Positions 30,021-40,143 of a stretch of 41,582 bases of DNA are shown here, piece by piece. The stretch is from Fortiea sp. LEGE XX443 (GTDB lineage Bacteria; Cyanobacteriota; Cyanobacteriia; Cyanobacteriales; Nostocaceae): the NCBI RefSeq assembly GCF_015206815.1, contig NZ_JADEXZ010000054.1, positions 1-41,582 on the forward strand, in the 5' to 3' direction. A model generated the notes under the pieces. The model ran no database searches and was not told the DNA's origin. It saw only the letters and a program-made list of their open reading frames with translations. The position numbers were made by a program, and so were the translations under genes. Within the stretch, counting starts at the first letter, position 1. Every line of letters begins with the position of its first letter.

Positions 30021-31160
30021 ATGAGAATATTACATATTACAAATCATCTAGAAAAAATTGGTAATGGAATTGTTAATGTAGCAGTAGACTTAGCCTGTCT
30101 ACAATCTCAAGATGGTCATGATGTTGCAGTAGCTTCTGCTGGTGGAGAATTTGAGACATTACTAGCACGTCATAACACCAAACACTTCCAATTAGATCAA
30201 TCCAGACAACCACTCAATTTGCTCAAAGCTGTTTGGCGTTTTAGAGAGATTGTACAACAGTTTCAACCTGATATTGTCCATGCACATATGATGACAGGAG
30301 TAGTGCTGGCAGGAATTTTACGCAAAGCCCATAAGTATAATTTAGTGTCTACAGTACACAACGAGTTTCAGCGTAGTGCAGTCTTGATGGGATTAGCAGA
30401 TCGGGTAATAGCCGTCAGTCAAGCAGTATGTCATTCAATGTTACAGCGTGGCATACCTCAAAACAAGTTACGCGTAGTTTCCAACGGCACATTAGGCAGT
30501 CCTCGCCATCTCAGCATTCAAGATTACCAACCCCTACCCTTACATCACCCGTCCATCACTACCGTTGCCGGGATGTATACTCGTAAAGGTATTGCAGAGT
30601 TAATCGCCGCATTTACAAAAATTGCTCCAGACTTTCCTAAAGCACACTTATATTTAGTTGGAAACGGCCCGGATCGTTCTATATTTGAAGCAATAGTACA
30701 AAATACACCCTGCGACAAACTGCGCCAACGCATTCATTTTGAAGGTTTTCAGCCAGAACCACAACGTTATATGCTGGCAAGCGATATTTTTGTCCTTGCT
30801 TCTCACTGCGAATCCTTCGGTTTAGTGTTAACAGAAGCGCGAGAAGCTGGCTGCGCTATTATTGCCAGCGATGTAGACGGCATTCCTGAAACATTAGATA
30901 ATCGCCAAGCTGGTATTTTAGTACCACCAAAAGATAGTCAAACCTTAGCAGCAGCTTTAGCACAATTACTCAGCAATCCCGCACAACTTCATTATTGGAA
31001 AAATCGTGCCAAACAAAATATAGAACGATTCAAAGCAGCACGAGTGCATGAAGAAACAATGACTGTTTACCGTGAATTAGTCAAAAACTATAACCTCCGT
31101 GCAGTTATGGATGCACAAGAAGCCTTACTCATCAAAACTCCCACAGCCCCAATGCGTTGA
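30021..31160 (+). CDS. GT4-family glycosyltransferase
   Basis: Third GT-B glycosyltransferase of the region, 379 residues, with an N-terminal HITNHLEKIGNGIVNVAVDLA, donor-domain VAGMYTRKGIAELIAAF and the E-x7-E motif in HCESFGLVLTEAREAGCAIIASD. The start is ATG at 30021. It is likely co-transcribed with the PIG-L gene upstream and belongs to the same glycan pathway. The acceptor and sugar are unknown. Confidence 0.9.
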   Translation: MRILHITNHLEKIGNGIVNVAVDLACLQSQDGHDVAVASAGGEFETLLARHNTKHFQLDQSRQPLNLLKAVWRFREIVQQFQPDIVHAHMMTGVVLAGILRKAHKYNLVSTVHNEFQRSAVLMGLADRVIAVSQAVCHSMLQRGIPQNKLRVVSNGTLGSPRHLSIQDYQPLPLHHPSITTVAGMYTRKGIAELIAAFTKIAPDFPKAHLYLVGNGPDRSIFEAIVQNTPCDKLRQRIHFEGFQPEPQRYMLASDIFVLASHCESFGLVLTEAREAGCAIIASDVDGIPETLDNRQAGILVPPKDSQTLAAALAQLLSNPAQLHYWKNRAKQNIERFKAARVHEETMTVYRELVKNYNLRAVMDAQEALLIKTPTAPMR

Positions 31161-31594
31161 ATAAACAAATGTACAATCTATGTGTAATATCAAGTTCAGA
31201 TAAACACTAAATAAAACCTGGCATAAACCCATTAATAAAAGCGATCGCAGCAATTAAAATATCTTCAGTTTGAATTAGTACTTAAAACTATACTTTAAGT
31301 ATAAAACACAATTGCTTATCGGCAATTACCAGTAAGACTTTCAGCTATAAAATCAAGTAAATTTTTATAGCCAAGTCTTGCCTAAAAATATTTCATAATT
31401 AAGGAGAGAACATCACGCCGTGTGCAACTTTCTCTCAAACCTAACCCCCAACCCCTTCCCTACGTTCGCGCAGCGTGTCGAAGACAGGGAAGGGGAGCAA
31501 AAATTAAAGCCTTTCCCCGCGTCGGGGAGAGGTTTGGAGAGGGGTTTTAAAAATAAGTCGCACATCGCGTAACATCCCAACGGAGAATACAAAA
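31161..31594. other. Leader region of acnB with C-rich dispersed repeat
   Basis: The first 270 bp are AT-rich, with HIP1 at 31241 and a palindrome atactttaagtat (about 31291-31303). A C/T-rich dispersed repeat occupies 31438-31549. The final 45 bp hold GGAGA about nine bases before the acnB start. The promoter is not resolved. Confidence 0.55.
31438..31549. repeat. C-rich dispersed repeat
   Basis: Starts aacctaacccccaacccctt and ends gaggtttggagagggg, with an internal hairpin ttccccgcgtcggggag and an inserted gttcgcgcagcgtgtcg segment. Related repeats lie at 36198-36278, 36743-36783 and 40000-40119. Confidence 0.75.
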
Positions 31595-34255
31595 ATGCTA
31601 GAACAATACCGTCAACACGTCGCAGAAAGGGCAGCATTAGGAATTCCCCCCTTACCGTTGGATGCGAAGCAAACCTCAGAATTATGTGAATTACTGAAGA
31701 ATCCGCCCAAGGGTGAAGAAGAAACATTATTACATTTATTGCGCGATCGCGTACCCCCTGGAGTTGATGCGGCGGCTTACGTTAAAGCTGGGTTCCTCAC
31801 AGCCATTGCCAAAAACGAAGTTAAAAGCCCTATCATTTCGCCTATAGAAGCGGTGCAATTGCTGGGAACAATGGTCGGCGGCTACAATGTACAATCATTA
31901 ATTGAGTTGTTGCAATTTGCCACCACATCCACATCAGACTCTTCCGAAACACCTCTAGTTATGGGAGGGGAAGGTAAAGAACCAATTGCAGCCTACGCCG
32001 CCGCCGCCCTCAGCAAAATTCTTTTGGTGTATGATGCGTTTCATGATGTTTTGGAGTTAGCTAAAACCAATCCCTACGCCAAGCAGGTAGTCAACTCCTG
32101 GGCAGAAGCTGAATGGTTTACTGTGCGTCCCAAGTTACCAGAATACATTAACGTCACCGTTTTTAAAGTCCCTGGCGAAACCAACACCGACGACTTATCA
32201 CCAGCTACCCACGCCACCACCCGCCCAGATATTCCCTTACACGCCTTGGCGATGTTAGAAACGCGCCAACCGAGTAGCTTAGAAACTATCGCTGAGTTGA
32301 AAAAGCAAGGACATCCGGTGGCTTACGTCGGGGATGTAGTAGGTACAGGTTCCTCCCGCAAGTCTGCGATTAACTCAGTGTTGTGGCACATGGGACAAGA
32401 TATACCCTTTGTGCCTAACAAACGTGCTGGAGGATACATTTTAGGTGGTGCGATCGCGCCTATCTTTTTTAATACAGCCGAAGATGCTGGTGCTTTGCCA
32501 ATTCAATGCGACGTTACCAAGCTTGAAACTGGCATGGTAATCACCATCTATCCCTACAAAGGTACAATTACCAACGAAGCAGGCGAAGTTATTTCCACCT
32601 TCACCCTCAAACCCGACACCATCTTTGATGAAGTTCGCGCCGGTGGACGCATACCCTTATTAATTGGGCGTACCCTCACCGACAAAACCCGCCAAGTACT
32701 AGGGTTAGAACCAAGCACCTTATTTATCCGTCCCCAGCAACCAGCCGACACAGGTAAAGGTTACACCCTCGCCCAAAAAATGGTGGGGAAAGCTTGCGGT
32801 TTACCCGGTGTTCGTCCTGGTACATCTTGCGAACCCATCATGACAACCGTTGGTTCTCAAGATACCACAGGCCCCATGACCCGCGACGAATTAAAAGAAC
32901 TTGCTTGTCTCGGCTTCAGTGCAGACTTAGTAATGCAGAGTTTCTGCCACACCGCAGCATATCCCAAACCCGTTGATATTAAAACTCACCACGACTTACC
33001 TGACTTCTTCGCCCAACGTGGCGGTGTCGCCTTGCGTCCCGGTGATGGTATCATCCACTCTTGGCTAAACCGGATGCTGTTACCCGACACCGTAGGTACA
33101 GGCGGCGACTCACACACCCGCTTCCCCTTGGGTATTTCCTTCCCTGCTGGTTCTGGCTTAGTTGCCTTTGCGGGTGCGTTGGGTGTGATGCCTTTAGATA
33201 TGCCAGAGTCAGTTTTGGTACGTTTCAAAGGTGAATTGCAACCCGGTATCACCTTAAGAGATATCGTCAACGCCATTCCCTATGTCGCCATGCAAAAAGG
33301 CTTGCTGACAGTAGAGAAGCAAAATAAAAAGAATGTCTTCTCCGGCAAAATTTTAGAAATGGAAGGCTTACCAGACTTAAAAGTAGAACAAGCCTTTGAA
33401 CTGACAGATGCTTCCGCCGAACGTTCTTGTGCAGGTTGCACAATTAAGTTGAGTGTTGAGACAGTTTCAGAATATCTGCGTTCTAACATTACGCTGTTAA
33501 AAAACATGGTAGCCAGAGGCTATCACGATGAACGCACCATCATGCGCCGCGTCGCCAAAATGTCAGAATGGTTAGCCAACCCCGTATTACTAGAAGCCGA
33601 CGCAGATGCAGAGTATGCAGAAATAATTGAAATTGATTTGAACGAAATCACAGAACCAATTGTTGCTGCTCCCAACGACCCCGATAATGTTAAGTTATTA
33701 TCGGAAGTTGCTAATGATCCAGTACAAGAAGTATTTGTTGGTTCTTGTATGACAAATATTGGTCATTATCGGGCAACTGCGAAAGTTTTAGAAGGTGCAG
33801 GTTCAGTTAAAACTCGCCTGTGGATAGCACCACCAACCCGCATGGATGAACACCAATTAAAAGAAGAAGGTGTGTATGGCATTTTTGGTGCGGCTGGCGC
33901 AAGAACAGAAATGCCCGGATGCAGTTTGTGTATGGGAAATCAGGCGCGAGTTGCTGATGGCACAACTGTATTTTCTACCTCTACCCGCAACTTCAATAAC
34001 CGCATGGGTAAAGATGCAAGAGTATATTTAGGTTCAGCCGAATTAGCAGCAGTTTGCGCGTTATTAGGGCGTATTCCCACAGTTCAAGAATATCTTGATA
34101 TTGTGGCGAATAAGATTCATCCTTTTGCTGATAATTTGTATCGATATTTGAACTTTGATCAAATTGCTGGTTTTGAGGATGAAGGGCGAGTGATTCCGTT
34201 GGAAGAGATGCCTAGGATTGAGGATATTTTGGGTATGCCTACTGCGGCGAGGTAG
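31595..34255 (+). CDS. acnB: Aconitate hydratase B
   Basis: Converts citrate to isocitrate (and can act on 2-methylisocitrate); in cyanobacteria it feeds 2-oxoglutarate synthesis and so nitrogen assimilation. The 886-residue protein has the AcnB order: N-terminal HEAT-like domain (1-160), a swivel domain with [13 protein letters not shown], then the catalytic domains. The [4Fe-4S] cysteines are Cys718 in GSCMTNIGH, Cys776 and Cys779 in GCSLCMGNQ. The start is ATG at 31595 with GGAGA upstream. It is followed by a strong terminator, so it ends its transcript. Confidence 0.97.
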   Translation: MLEQYRQHVAERAALGIPPLPLDAKQTSELCELLKNPPKGEEETLLHLLRDRVPPGVDAAAYVKAGFLTAIAKNEVKSPIISPIEAVQLLGTMVGGYNVQSLIELLQFATTSTSDSSETPLVMGGEGKEPIAAYAAAALSKILLVYDAFHDVLELAKTNPYAKQVVNSWAEAEWFTVRPKLPEYINVTVFKVPGETNTDDLSPATHATTRPDIPLHALAMLETRQPSSLETIAELKKQGHPVAYVGDVVGTGSSRKSAINSVLWHMGQDIPFVPNKRAGGYILGGAIAPIFFNTAEDAGALPIQCDVTKLETGMVITIYPYKGTITNEAGEVISTFTLKPDTIFDEVRAGGRIPLLIGRTLTDKTRQVLGLEPSTLFIRPQQPADTGKGYTLAQKMVGKACGLPGVRPGTSCEPIMTTVGSQDTTGPMTRDELKELACLGFSADLVMQSFCHTAAYPKPVDIKTHHDLPDFFAQRGGVALRPGDGIIHSWLNRMLLPDTVGTGGDSHTRFPLGISFPAGSGLVAFAGALGVMPLDMPESVLVRFKGELQPGITLRDIVNAIPYVAMQKGLLTVEKQNKKNVFSGKILEMEGLPDLKVEQAFELTDASAERSCAGCTIKLSVETVSEYLRSNITLLKNMVARGYHDERTIMRRVAKMSEWLANPVLLEADADAEYAEIIEIDLNEITEPIVAAPNDPDNVKLLSEVANDPVQEVFVGSCMTNIGHYRATAKVLEGAGSVKTRLWIAPPTRMDEHQLKEEGVYGIFGAAGARTEMPGCSLCMGNQARVADGTTVFSTSTRNFNNRMGKDARVYLGSAELAAVCALLGRIPTVQEYLDIVANKIHPFADNLYRYLNFDQIAGFEDEGRVIPLEEMPRIEDILGMPTAAR

Positions 34256-34300
34256 TAATAATTGCTTGTCCAATTTTAAACTATAGCTAAGAATTTTCCC

Positions 34301-34331
34301 AAAAAAGCCCGTTTTTGTGGGCTTTTTTTTG
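34301..34331 (+). terminator. Rho-independent terminator of acnB
   Basis: AAAGCCC pairs with GGGCTTT across a short loop (cgtttttgt) and runs into eight T. It lies about 45 bp past the acnB stop codon. Confidence 0.92.
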
Positions 34332-34409
34332 TATATTTACGGTTATTACTTTTTCAAGTAAATTAAGTTTATTATTGTTAATCTAGATCAAATTATACCA
34401 ATATTCACA

Positions 34410-36116
34410 ATGAAAGCCTCAGAAACAACGCTCCGTAACTTACTAGAAGGTGGTAAACAATTCCAAATACCTCTGTTTCAACGACCATACTCTTGGAAAG
34501 AAGAAAATTGGAAGACTCTTTGGGAAGATTTGATGAACCTTTACAACGATGAAGTACAAGGTTCGTATTTTCTTGGCCCCATAGTCACACAAGCAGAATT
34601 AGGAACAGCTGACGGCATCACTCCATATGTTGTTATAGATGGTCAACAACGTCTTACCACCCTTAGCATTCTCTTAGCAGCATTACGAAATCATCTCAAA
34701 AAATATGATAAACAGATGTCTGAACAAATATATGAATTTTATTTAATTAACAAATATCATAAAAATGATGATTACTTTAAAGTATTACCTACTCAAAATG
34801 ACCGTGATGCATATAAAAGTATAGTTGAATTTAAAACTGCTAAAACTGCTAAAACTAAAAATATAGAAGCACAGTTAGGGCAAATACATGCAGCTTATAA
34901 TTTTTTTGATAAACGGCTGAAAGAATCTGTACCTGAGCAAGATATACCACTTGATTTAACAAAACTGAAAAAAATTATATTAGAGCAATTAGTTATAGTA
35001 AATATCACTTCTGATGCAAACGATAACCCATATCTTATTTTTGAAAGTTTAAATAATAAGGGAGAAGAACTAACTCAGGTAGACTTGGTGCGTAACTATA
35101 TATTTATGAGGTTACCGCATGAAGAGAGGGAAGATGTATATGAGAATGAATGGTTACCTTTTATAGAAAGTTTTAAATCTACTGTTGGCCAAAAAGAGTA
35201 TGCAGATGAATTAACAAATGCATTTTGGTTTTATTTACGTAAAGATGGTGAAGCAGTTCACCAGAAAGAAATCTACAAAAATATCAAAAAACGTTTTGAT
35301 AAGTCAGAGATTGGTGTAAAATCTGAGCTAAAAACCCTCATACAGTTTACAAGGTATTATCAACGTCTTAATTTTTGCGAACAAGAACCAGAGCCTAAAT
35401 TAAGAGCTTGCTTTGAGCGATTAAAGAGGCTGGACTTTACAACTTGTCATATATTCCTACTCAATGTTTATCATGAGTATGAAGAGGAACGCTTATCGCT
35501 TAATCAGTTTGAAGAAATTTTACGTTATTTAGAGTCTTATTTTGTACGTCGTTTATTTGTTGGAATTTCCACCAAAAGTTTAGGAGCAGTTTTCAATGCT
35601 TTGTACAGTGAAGTTCAGAAAGCAAATCCTGCTAATTTGGTTGATGGATTACAACAAGTCTTGAAGGGCTATGATAAGAGTAAAGTTTGGCCGGATGATG
35701 ATGCATTACGTGATGGTATTATTACCAAGGATGTATACACTACAAGTTTGAGTGATAGAGCAAAGCTCCTTTTAGAAAGTCTAGAGTCATTTCTTACTAA
35801 GGAAAAAGTTACTCCGGATAGTGTAACTGTCGAACATATCATGCCCCAGAAATTAAATAAAGAATGGAAAACAATGTTAGGGGCTAATCATGATTCTGTG
35901 CATAAAAAATTGCAGCACACTTTGGGTAACCTAACTTTAACAGGATATAATTCTGAAATGGGTAATAAACCTTTTGCAGAAAAATTGCAATATTTCCATA
36001 CTAGTAACTTGTCCTTAAATCAATATTTCAGAAAGATAGATGTTTGGGATGAAGAAGCAATCAAAAAACGTGCAGAACACTTAGCGGACATTGCTATTAA
36101 AGTTTGGCCTAGATAA
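34410..36116 (+). CDS. GmrSD-type restriction endonuclease (DUF262 + DUF1524)
   Basis: A single 568-residue protein joining the two halves of GmrSD-like type IV restriction enzymes, which cut modified (for example glucosylated hydroxymethylcytosine) phage DNA with nucleotide hydrolysis. The N-terminal DUF262/ParB-like domain has IPLFQRPYSWKEENW and the catalytic DGQQR motif at 77-81. The C-terminal DUF1524 nuclease has VEHIMPQ (His476) and LGNLTLTGYNSEMGNKPF, the His-Asn type active site. The gene is AT-richer than its neighbours. It stands alone; no modification enzyme is adjacent, which fits type IV. Exact target is unknown. Confidence 0.88.
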   Translation: MKASETTLRNLLEGGKQFQIPLFQRPYSWKEENWKTLWEDLMNLYNDEVQGSYFLGPIVTQAELGTADGITPYVVIDGQQRLTTLSILLAALRNHLKKYDKQMSEQIYEFYLINKYHKNDDYFKVLPTQNDRDAYKSIVEFKTAKTAKTKNIEAQLGQIHAAYNFFDKRLKESVPEQDIPLDLTKLKKIILEQLVIVNITSDANDNPYLIFESLNNKGEELTQVDLVRNYIFMRLPHEEREDVYENEWLPFIESFKSTVGQKEYADELTNAFWFYLRKDGEAVHQKEIYKNIKKRFDKSEIGVKSELKTLIQFTRYYQRLNFCEQEPEPKLRACFERLKRLDFTTCHIFLLNVYHEYEEERLSLNQFEEILRYLESYFVRRLFVGISTKSLGAVFNALYSEVQKANPANLVDGLQQVLKGYDKSKVWPDDDALRDGIITKDVYTTSLSDRAKLLLESLESFLTKEKVTPDSVTVEHIMPQKLNKEWKTMLGANHDSVHKKLQHTLGNLTLTGYNSEMGNKPFAEKLQYFHTSNLSLNQYFRKIDVWDEEAIKKRAEHLADIAIKVWPR

Positions 36117-36197
36117 AGGAAGTATTTCATTCAAAGAATACCAATGTTTAATTAAGCATCTGATCAAATTACGATCGCACCTTACCATATTCCACAT

Positions 36198-36278
36198 AAA
36201 CCTAACCCTCCAGCCCCTTTCCTCGTAGAAAAGGGAGAGAAATCATGCTCCCCTCTCCGCGTCGGAGAGGGGTTGGGG
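36198..36278. repeat. C-rich dispersed repeat
   Basis: Starts aacctaaccctccagcccct and includes the hairpin cccctctccgcgtcggagagggg. Same family as 31438-31549. It lies in the gap between the GmrSD-like gene and the DUF559 gene. Confidence 0.75.
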
Positions 36279-36328
36279 GAGAGGTCAGCCATAATGTATG
36301 AATCAACACCAGCCTCTACATTTCATAC

Positions 36329-36748
36329 ATGAATAATCCAACCCCGCTACACAAATCACCACTTCAAGAAGATAGAACTCATAACATAATCATCGGTCAA
36401 ACAATAAACCCAGATAAAATGCAGCTTGCGAAAGAACTTAGCTGTCAAATGACACTAGAAGAAAAAATTCTTTGGCAACATCTGCGCTGTAATCGCCTCA
36501 ATGGTTTACATTTTCGTCGTCAGCAAATCATTGATGGTTTTATTGCAGATTTTTACTGTCACGCAGCTAGATTAGTGATAGAGGTGGATGGAAAAATTCA
36601 TGAAAAACAAGCTGAATATGATGCCGAACGTGACAAAGTTTTGTTAGCCAGAGGATTGCGTTTATTAAGGATTAAAAATGAGGAAGTGACACAGGAAATT
36701 GATTGGGTTTTAATGCTGATTTGTCAAGCTTGTTTTGAAGAGACCTAA
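36329..36748 (+). CDS. DUF559 endonuclease-like protein
   Basis: A 139-residue protein. The core from about residue 36 (ELSCQMTLEEKILWQHLR) to the end is a DUF559 domain, related to very-short-patch-repair-like and PD-(D/E)XK nucleases: LHFRRQQIIDGFIADFYCHAARLVIEVDGKIHE contains the conserved Asp and the ExDG motif. The N-terminal 30 residues are poorly conserved in character, and an ATG at 36419 could be the true start. Its stop codon lies within a C-rich dispersed repeat (gagacctaacc). Such proteins often occur beside restriction genes or transposons, which fits this location; its activity is not established. Confidence 0.82.
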   Translation: MNNPTPLHKSPLQEDRTHNIIIGQTINPDKMQLAKELSCQMTLEEKILWQHLRCNRLNGLHFRRQQIIDGFIADFYCHAARLVIEVDGKIHEKQAEYDAERDKVLLARGLRLLRIKNEEVTQEIDWVLMLICQACFEET

Positions 36749-36783
36749 CCCCCTAACCCCCTTCCCTCGTAGGGAAGGGGGGA
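36743..36783. repeat. C-rich dispersed repeat, short form
   Basis: acctaaccccctaacccccttccc followed by a tcgtaggga loop and ggggaca: a truncated form of the family at 31438 and 36198. It supplies the last codons and the stop of the DUF559 gene. Confidence 0.7.
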
Positions 36784-36856
36784 CAATCTTGCTGTTTTTT
36801 CTGTGTTGAAGATTAGGGCGATCGCCTAAAATAGTAAATAAAAACAAATACTTTGA

Positions 36857-37129
36857 ATGCCAATGGAATTTTACACAGTCGTCCTTAGACAAAGCACTGC
36901 TTATTGGGTGGCTTTGTGTTTAGAAAATGGTATTGTAGGGCAGGGCAATACTCAAGAAGATGCCATTAGCAAACTCAAAGAAGCAATTGAGTCTTTTCAG
37001 GTTATATATGACACTGAAAGTAATATTTATAAATCACCTATTTCTATAGAGGAATTGCATGAGTTTTTGCTGTTAGAAGACAAGGGACAAGACTCTGAAA
37101 TATATCAATTAAGGAAGGTTTATGCCTAA
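36857..37129 (+). CDS. hicB: HicB-like antitoxin
   Basis: A 90-residue antitoxin of a HicBA pair. The N-terminal part (FYTVVLRQSTAYWVALCLENGIVGQGNTQEDAISKLKEAIESF, in pieces) is the degraded RNase H-like HicB fold: beta strands, then the GxGxTxEEA-like turn and helix. The C-terminal part usually binds DNA and represses the operon. The start is ATG at 36857 (or 36863). Its last eight bases overlap the hicA start, so they are translationally coupled. Confidence 0.85.
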   Translation: MPMEFYTVVLRQSTAYWVALCLENGIVGQGNTQEDAISKLKEAIESFQVIYDTESNIYKSPISIEELHEFLLLEDKGQDSEIYQLRKVYA

Positions 37130-37361
37130 AAATATACCTGCCTTAAAACCAAAAGAGTTAATTAAGCTTTTAGAACAAGGAGGTTGTACATTTCATCGAG
37201 AAGGAAAAGGCGATCATTGCTTATATACTCGTGAAGTTGATGGACAACGTAGAGTTGTTCCTATAGATATGGGTGCAGGGGAAATGTCTCCTGCTTATGT
37301 TTTGCGGATTTTTCGGCAGTTTGGTTTTAGTGATGAAGAAATTGAATATTTGTTAAAGTAA
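37122..37361 (+). CDS. hicA: HicA-like mRNA interferase toxin
   Basis: A 79-residue toxin that cleaves mRNA when free of HicB. It has the HicA double-stranded-RNA-binding-like fold: PKELIKLLEQGGCTFHREGKGDHCLYTRE, with the catalytic His32 in GKGDHCLY, then VVPIDMGAGEMSPAYVLRIFRQFGFS. It starts at ATG 37122 inside the end of hicB. The order antitoxin-toxin is the less usual one (many loci have hicA first). Confidence 0.88.
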   Translation: MPKNIPALKPKELIKLLEQGGCTFHREGKGDHCLYTREVDGQRRVVPIDMGAGEMSPAYVLRIFRQFGFSDEEIEYLLK

Positions 37362-37377
37362 ATAATATCAGAGATCG

Positions 37378-37638
37378 CTTCATAAATTAACATTTAAATG
37401 GCAATATCAACTGGAAAAACGCAGTGAAAGTTGGCGCAGTACCATTACTGAACAACGCATCTTTATTGAAGTATCATTAGAGGATAGCCCTAGTTTGCAA
37501 CCTCTACTTACAGAAGTATTTGAAGATTATTATCAAAAAGCTCGTTTCAAAGCATCTGATGAAACAGGCATTAAATTAAATTTCTTTCCTAAAGAATCCC
37601 CTTTTACTTTAGAAGAAACTCTTAACAATTCTTTTTGA
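37378..37638 (+). pseudogene. DUF29 protein remnant (5' truncated)
   Basis: An open frame with no start codon reads FKWQYQLEKRSESWRSTITEQRIFIE and then SLEDSPSLQPLLTEVFEDYYQKAR before TGA at 37636. Cyanobacterial DUF29 proteins have HLLKWQYQPERRSRSWRxTIxEQR followed by LEDSPSLKPYLEEIF, so this is the C-terminal half. The frame begins 16 bp after hicA, so the hicBA module or a rearrangement has replaced its first half. Confidence 0.78.
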
Positions 37639-37750
37639 TTAATTAAACTAGTACAAAAACGCGCTCAGTATGTAGGTGCGAAGAAGGTTTTGTGCTTTTA
37701 TAATCTTGGTATCAACCACTCATGCAGAAGGCAGCCAAAAAGCGATCGCT

Positions 37751-39907
37751 ATGCTTCAGTATCCTAATCTCGAACAAGCGCTAAAATATCACTTCGGTTA
37801 TGATCAGTTCCGTCCTGGACAGCGACAAATTATCGAAGATGCGCTACAAAATCGAGATTTGCTGGTTGTAATGCCAACGGGTGGGGGAAAGTCTTTGTGC
37901 TTTCAGTTACCAGCATTGATTAAAAAGGGACTGACGGTGGTGGTGTCGCCGTTAATTGCATTGATGCAAGACCAAGTAGAAGCACTGCGAAATAATAATA
38001 TTAGTGCGACGTTTCTTAATAGTAGTTTGAATGCGTATCAGGTGCGATCGCGGGAAGAAGCTATCCTCAATGGTAAGGTAAGGTTACTTTACGTTGCTCC
38101 AGAACGTCTTTTGAGTGAAAGGTTTTTACCATTTCTCGATTTAGTAAATCACACAGTCGGCATTTCTACTTTTGCCATTGATGAAGCGCACTGCGTTTCT
38201 GAATGGGGACATGACTTTCGTCCAGAATATCGCCAATTGAAATCGCTGCGATCGCGTTATCCAAATGTCCCAACTATTGCGCTAACGGCGACGGCGACAG
38301 TACGCGTCCGTTCTGATATCATCCAACAAATCGGATTAAAGCAACCTAGTATTCACATTGCTAGTTTTAACCGCCAAAATCTTTACTATGAAATTCGCCC
38401 TAAAACCAAGTACGCTTATGCTGAATTATTGGAACTAATTCGAGATACAGAAGGTTCAGCGATTATTTATTGTTTGACTCGCAAAAAAGTTGATGAACTA
38501 ACGTTTAAATTACAAAATGATAAGGTTTCAGTTCTTGCTTATCATGCAGGATTAACCGACGAGGAACGTAGTAATAATCAAACCCGATTTATTCGAGATG
38601 ATGCGCGGGTAATGGTAGCAACAATTGCCTTTGGTATGGGGATTAATAAACCAGATGTGCGGCTGGTAATTCACTTTGATATTCCCCGAAATTTAGAAAG
38701 TTACTATCAAGAATCAGGCAGGGCAGGTAGAGATGGTGAACCATCGCGCTGTACTATCTTTTTTAGCTTTGGTGATATCAAAACTATTGAATGGAGTATT
38801 AACCAAAAAACCGATGCTCACGAACAATTGATTGCTAAACAACAACTGCGGCAAATGATAGACTACGCTGAGGGTACAGATTGCCGTCGCACTATTCAAC
38901 TAAGTTATTTTGGAGAAAGGTTTCTCGGAAATTGCGATAACTGTGATAATTGTCGTCATCCTAAACCTGTGGAAGACTGGACAATTGAAGCCATGAAATT
39001 TTTATCTTGTGTGGCGCGTTGTAAAGAAAGATTTGGGATGTTACATATTATTGATGTGTTGCGGGGGGCAAAAAACCAGAAAATTACCCAATACGAACAT
39101 GAAAAACTTTCTACTTACGGTATTGGTAAAGATAGAAGTGTGGATGAGTGGCGAACTTTGGGGCGATCGCTTTTACATCAAGGTTTGCTAGAACAAACTA
39201 ATGATGGTTATTCTGTTTTAAAATTAAATGCCCACAGTTGGGAAGTGATGCGACGACAACGCAAAGTAGAAATTGCTGTGTCTGCAAACCAAAAAGTTGT
39301 TTTACTAGAAGATAATCCCAAAGCCGCAGAAGCAGAAGAATTATTGCATAAATTGCGATCGCTACGCAAACAATTGGCTGATGAACAGTCTGTACCACCT
39401 TACGTGATCTTTCATGACTCGACGTTAAAATTGATGGTGCAAGTACAACCTAAAACTTTAGTTGAGTTTGGTAAGTTGTCTGGTGTTGGAAGTCACAAAC
39501 TTGCCCAATACGGTGAAAAGTTCTTAGCAGAAATTCGAGGCTACCGTCAAGACAAAAATTCGGAGAACCAATCTGTTGACTATACGCCTTCACTCAGTTT
39601 AATGTCTGGTACTGAATTACAAACATTACAGTTACATCAACAAGGTTTAAGTGTTGGTGAAATTGCCAAACAACGAAAACTTAGTCCATCTACAGTTGTT
39701 AGTCATCTGACAAGATTAATAGAGAAAAATCAGCCTGTAGATTTAAATTTGCTAGTACCTTTAGAACATCATCAAAAAATTTGGCAAGTACTGGAAGTTC
39801 TCGGCGATATTCCCCTAACTCCACTGAAAGAACAATTGGGTACAGCCTACACCTTTGATGAAATTCGCTTAGTTAAAGAAAAGTGGCGCAAGGAAAAGCG
39901 CAAGTAA
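37751..39907 (+). CDS. recQ: ATP-dependent DNA helicase RecQ
   Basis: 3'-5' DNA helicase of recombination and fork repair, 718 residues from the ATG at 37751 (an upstream extension to 37676 is not family-like). Helicase domain 1 has Walker A MPTGGGKS (41-48) and the DEAH box at 144-147 ([16 protein letters not shown]). Helicase domain 2 ends with the [10 protein letters not shown] arginine-finger motif. The RQC zinc site uses Cys378, Cys395, Cys398 and Cys401 (CDNCDNC). An HRDC domain spans about 525-600. The C-terminal 100 residues hold a helix-turn-helix ([21 protein letters not shown]) found in many bacterial RecQ proteins. It ends the accessory island; whether this is the main RecQ or a second copy is unclear. 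Confidence 0.95.
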   Translation: MLQYPNLEQALKYHFGYDQFRPGQRQIIEDALQNRDLLVVMPTGGGKSLCFQLPALIKKGLTVVVSPLIALMQDQVEALRNNNISATFLNSSLNAYQVRSREEAILNGKVRLLYVAPERLLSERFLPFLDLVNHTVGISTFAIDEAHCVSEWGHDFRPEYRQLKSLRSRYPNVPTIALTATATVRVRSDIIQQIGLKQPSIHIASFNRQNLYYEIRPKTKYAYAELLELIRDTEGSAIIYCLTRKKVDELTFKLQNDKVSVLAYHAGLTDEERSNNQTRFIRDDARVMVATIAFGMGINKPDVRLVIHFDIPRNLESYYQESGRAGRDGEPSRCTIFFSFGDIKTIEWSINQKTDAHEQLIAKQQLRQMIDYAEGTDCRRTIQLSYFGERFLGNCDNCDNCRHPKPVEDWTIEAMKFLSCVARCKERFGMLHIIDVLRGAKNQKITQYEHEKLSTYGIGKDRSVDEWRTLGRSLLHQGLLEQTNDGYSVLKLNAHSWEVMRRQRKVEIAVSANQKVVLLEDNPKAAEAEELLHKLRSLRKQLADEQSVPPYVIFHDSTLKLMVQVQPKTLVEFGKLSGVGSHKLAQYGEKFLAEIRGYRQDKNSENQSVDYTPSLSLMSGTELQTLQLHQQGLSVGEIAKQRKLSPSTVVSHLTRLIEKNQPVDLNLLVPLEHHQKIWQVLEVLGDIPLTPLKEQLGTAYTFDEIRLVKEKWRKEKRK

Positions 39908-39999
39908 TTTTGTGGGTTAATTGACAATGAGGCGATCGCCTAAACTATACGGTTATTATCTCAGACAGCTAGTCAGCTTTTTTTAACGTGAATTCGATG

Positions 40000-40119
40000 A
40001 ACCTCTCCCCAACCCCTCTCCGCATCGGAGAGGGGCAGAAATATTACTCATTGTTCACGAAAAAACTAGGCTTTCAAAGCCTCTCTCCTTTTAGTGGAGA
40101 GGTTTGGAGAGGGGTTTTT
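40000..40119. repeat. C-rich dispersed repeat, long form
   Basis: Begins acctctccccaacccctctcc, has the hairpin ccctctccgcatcggagaggg and ends gaggtttggagagggg. Same family as 31438, 36198 and 36743. A plus-strand frame across it (39988-40266) is judged spurious. Confidence 0.75.
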
Positions 40120-40143
40120 CCAATCCGTCGAACTCACGTTTTT

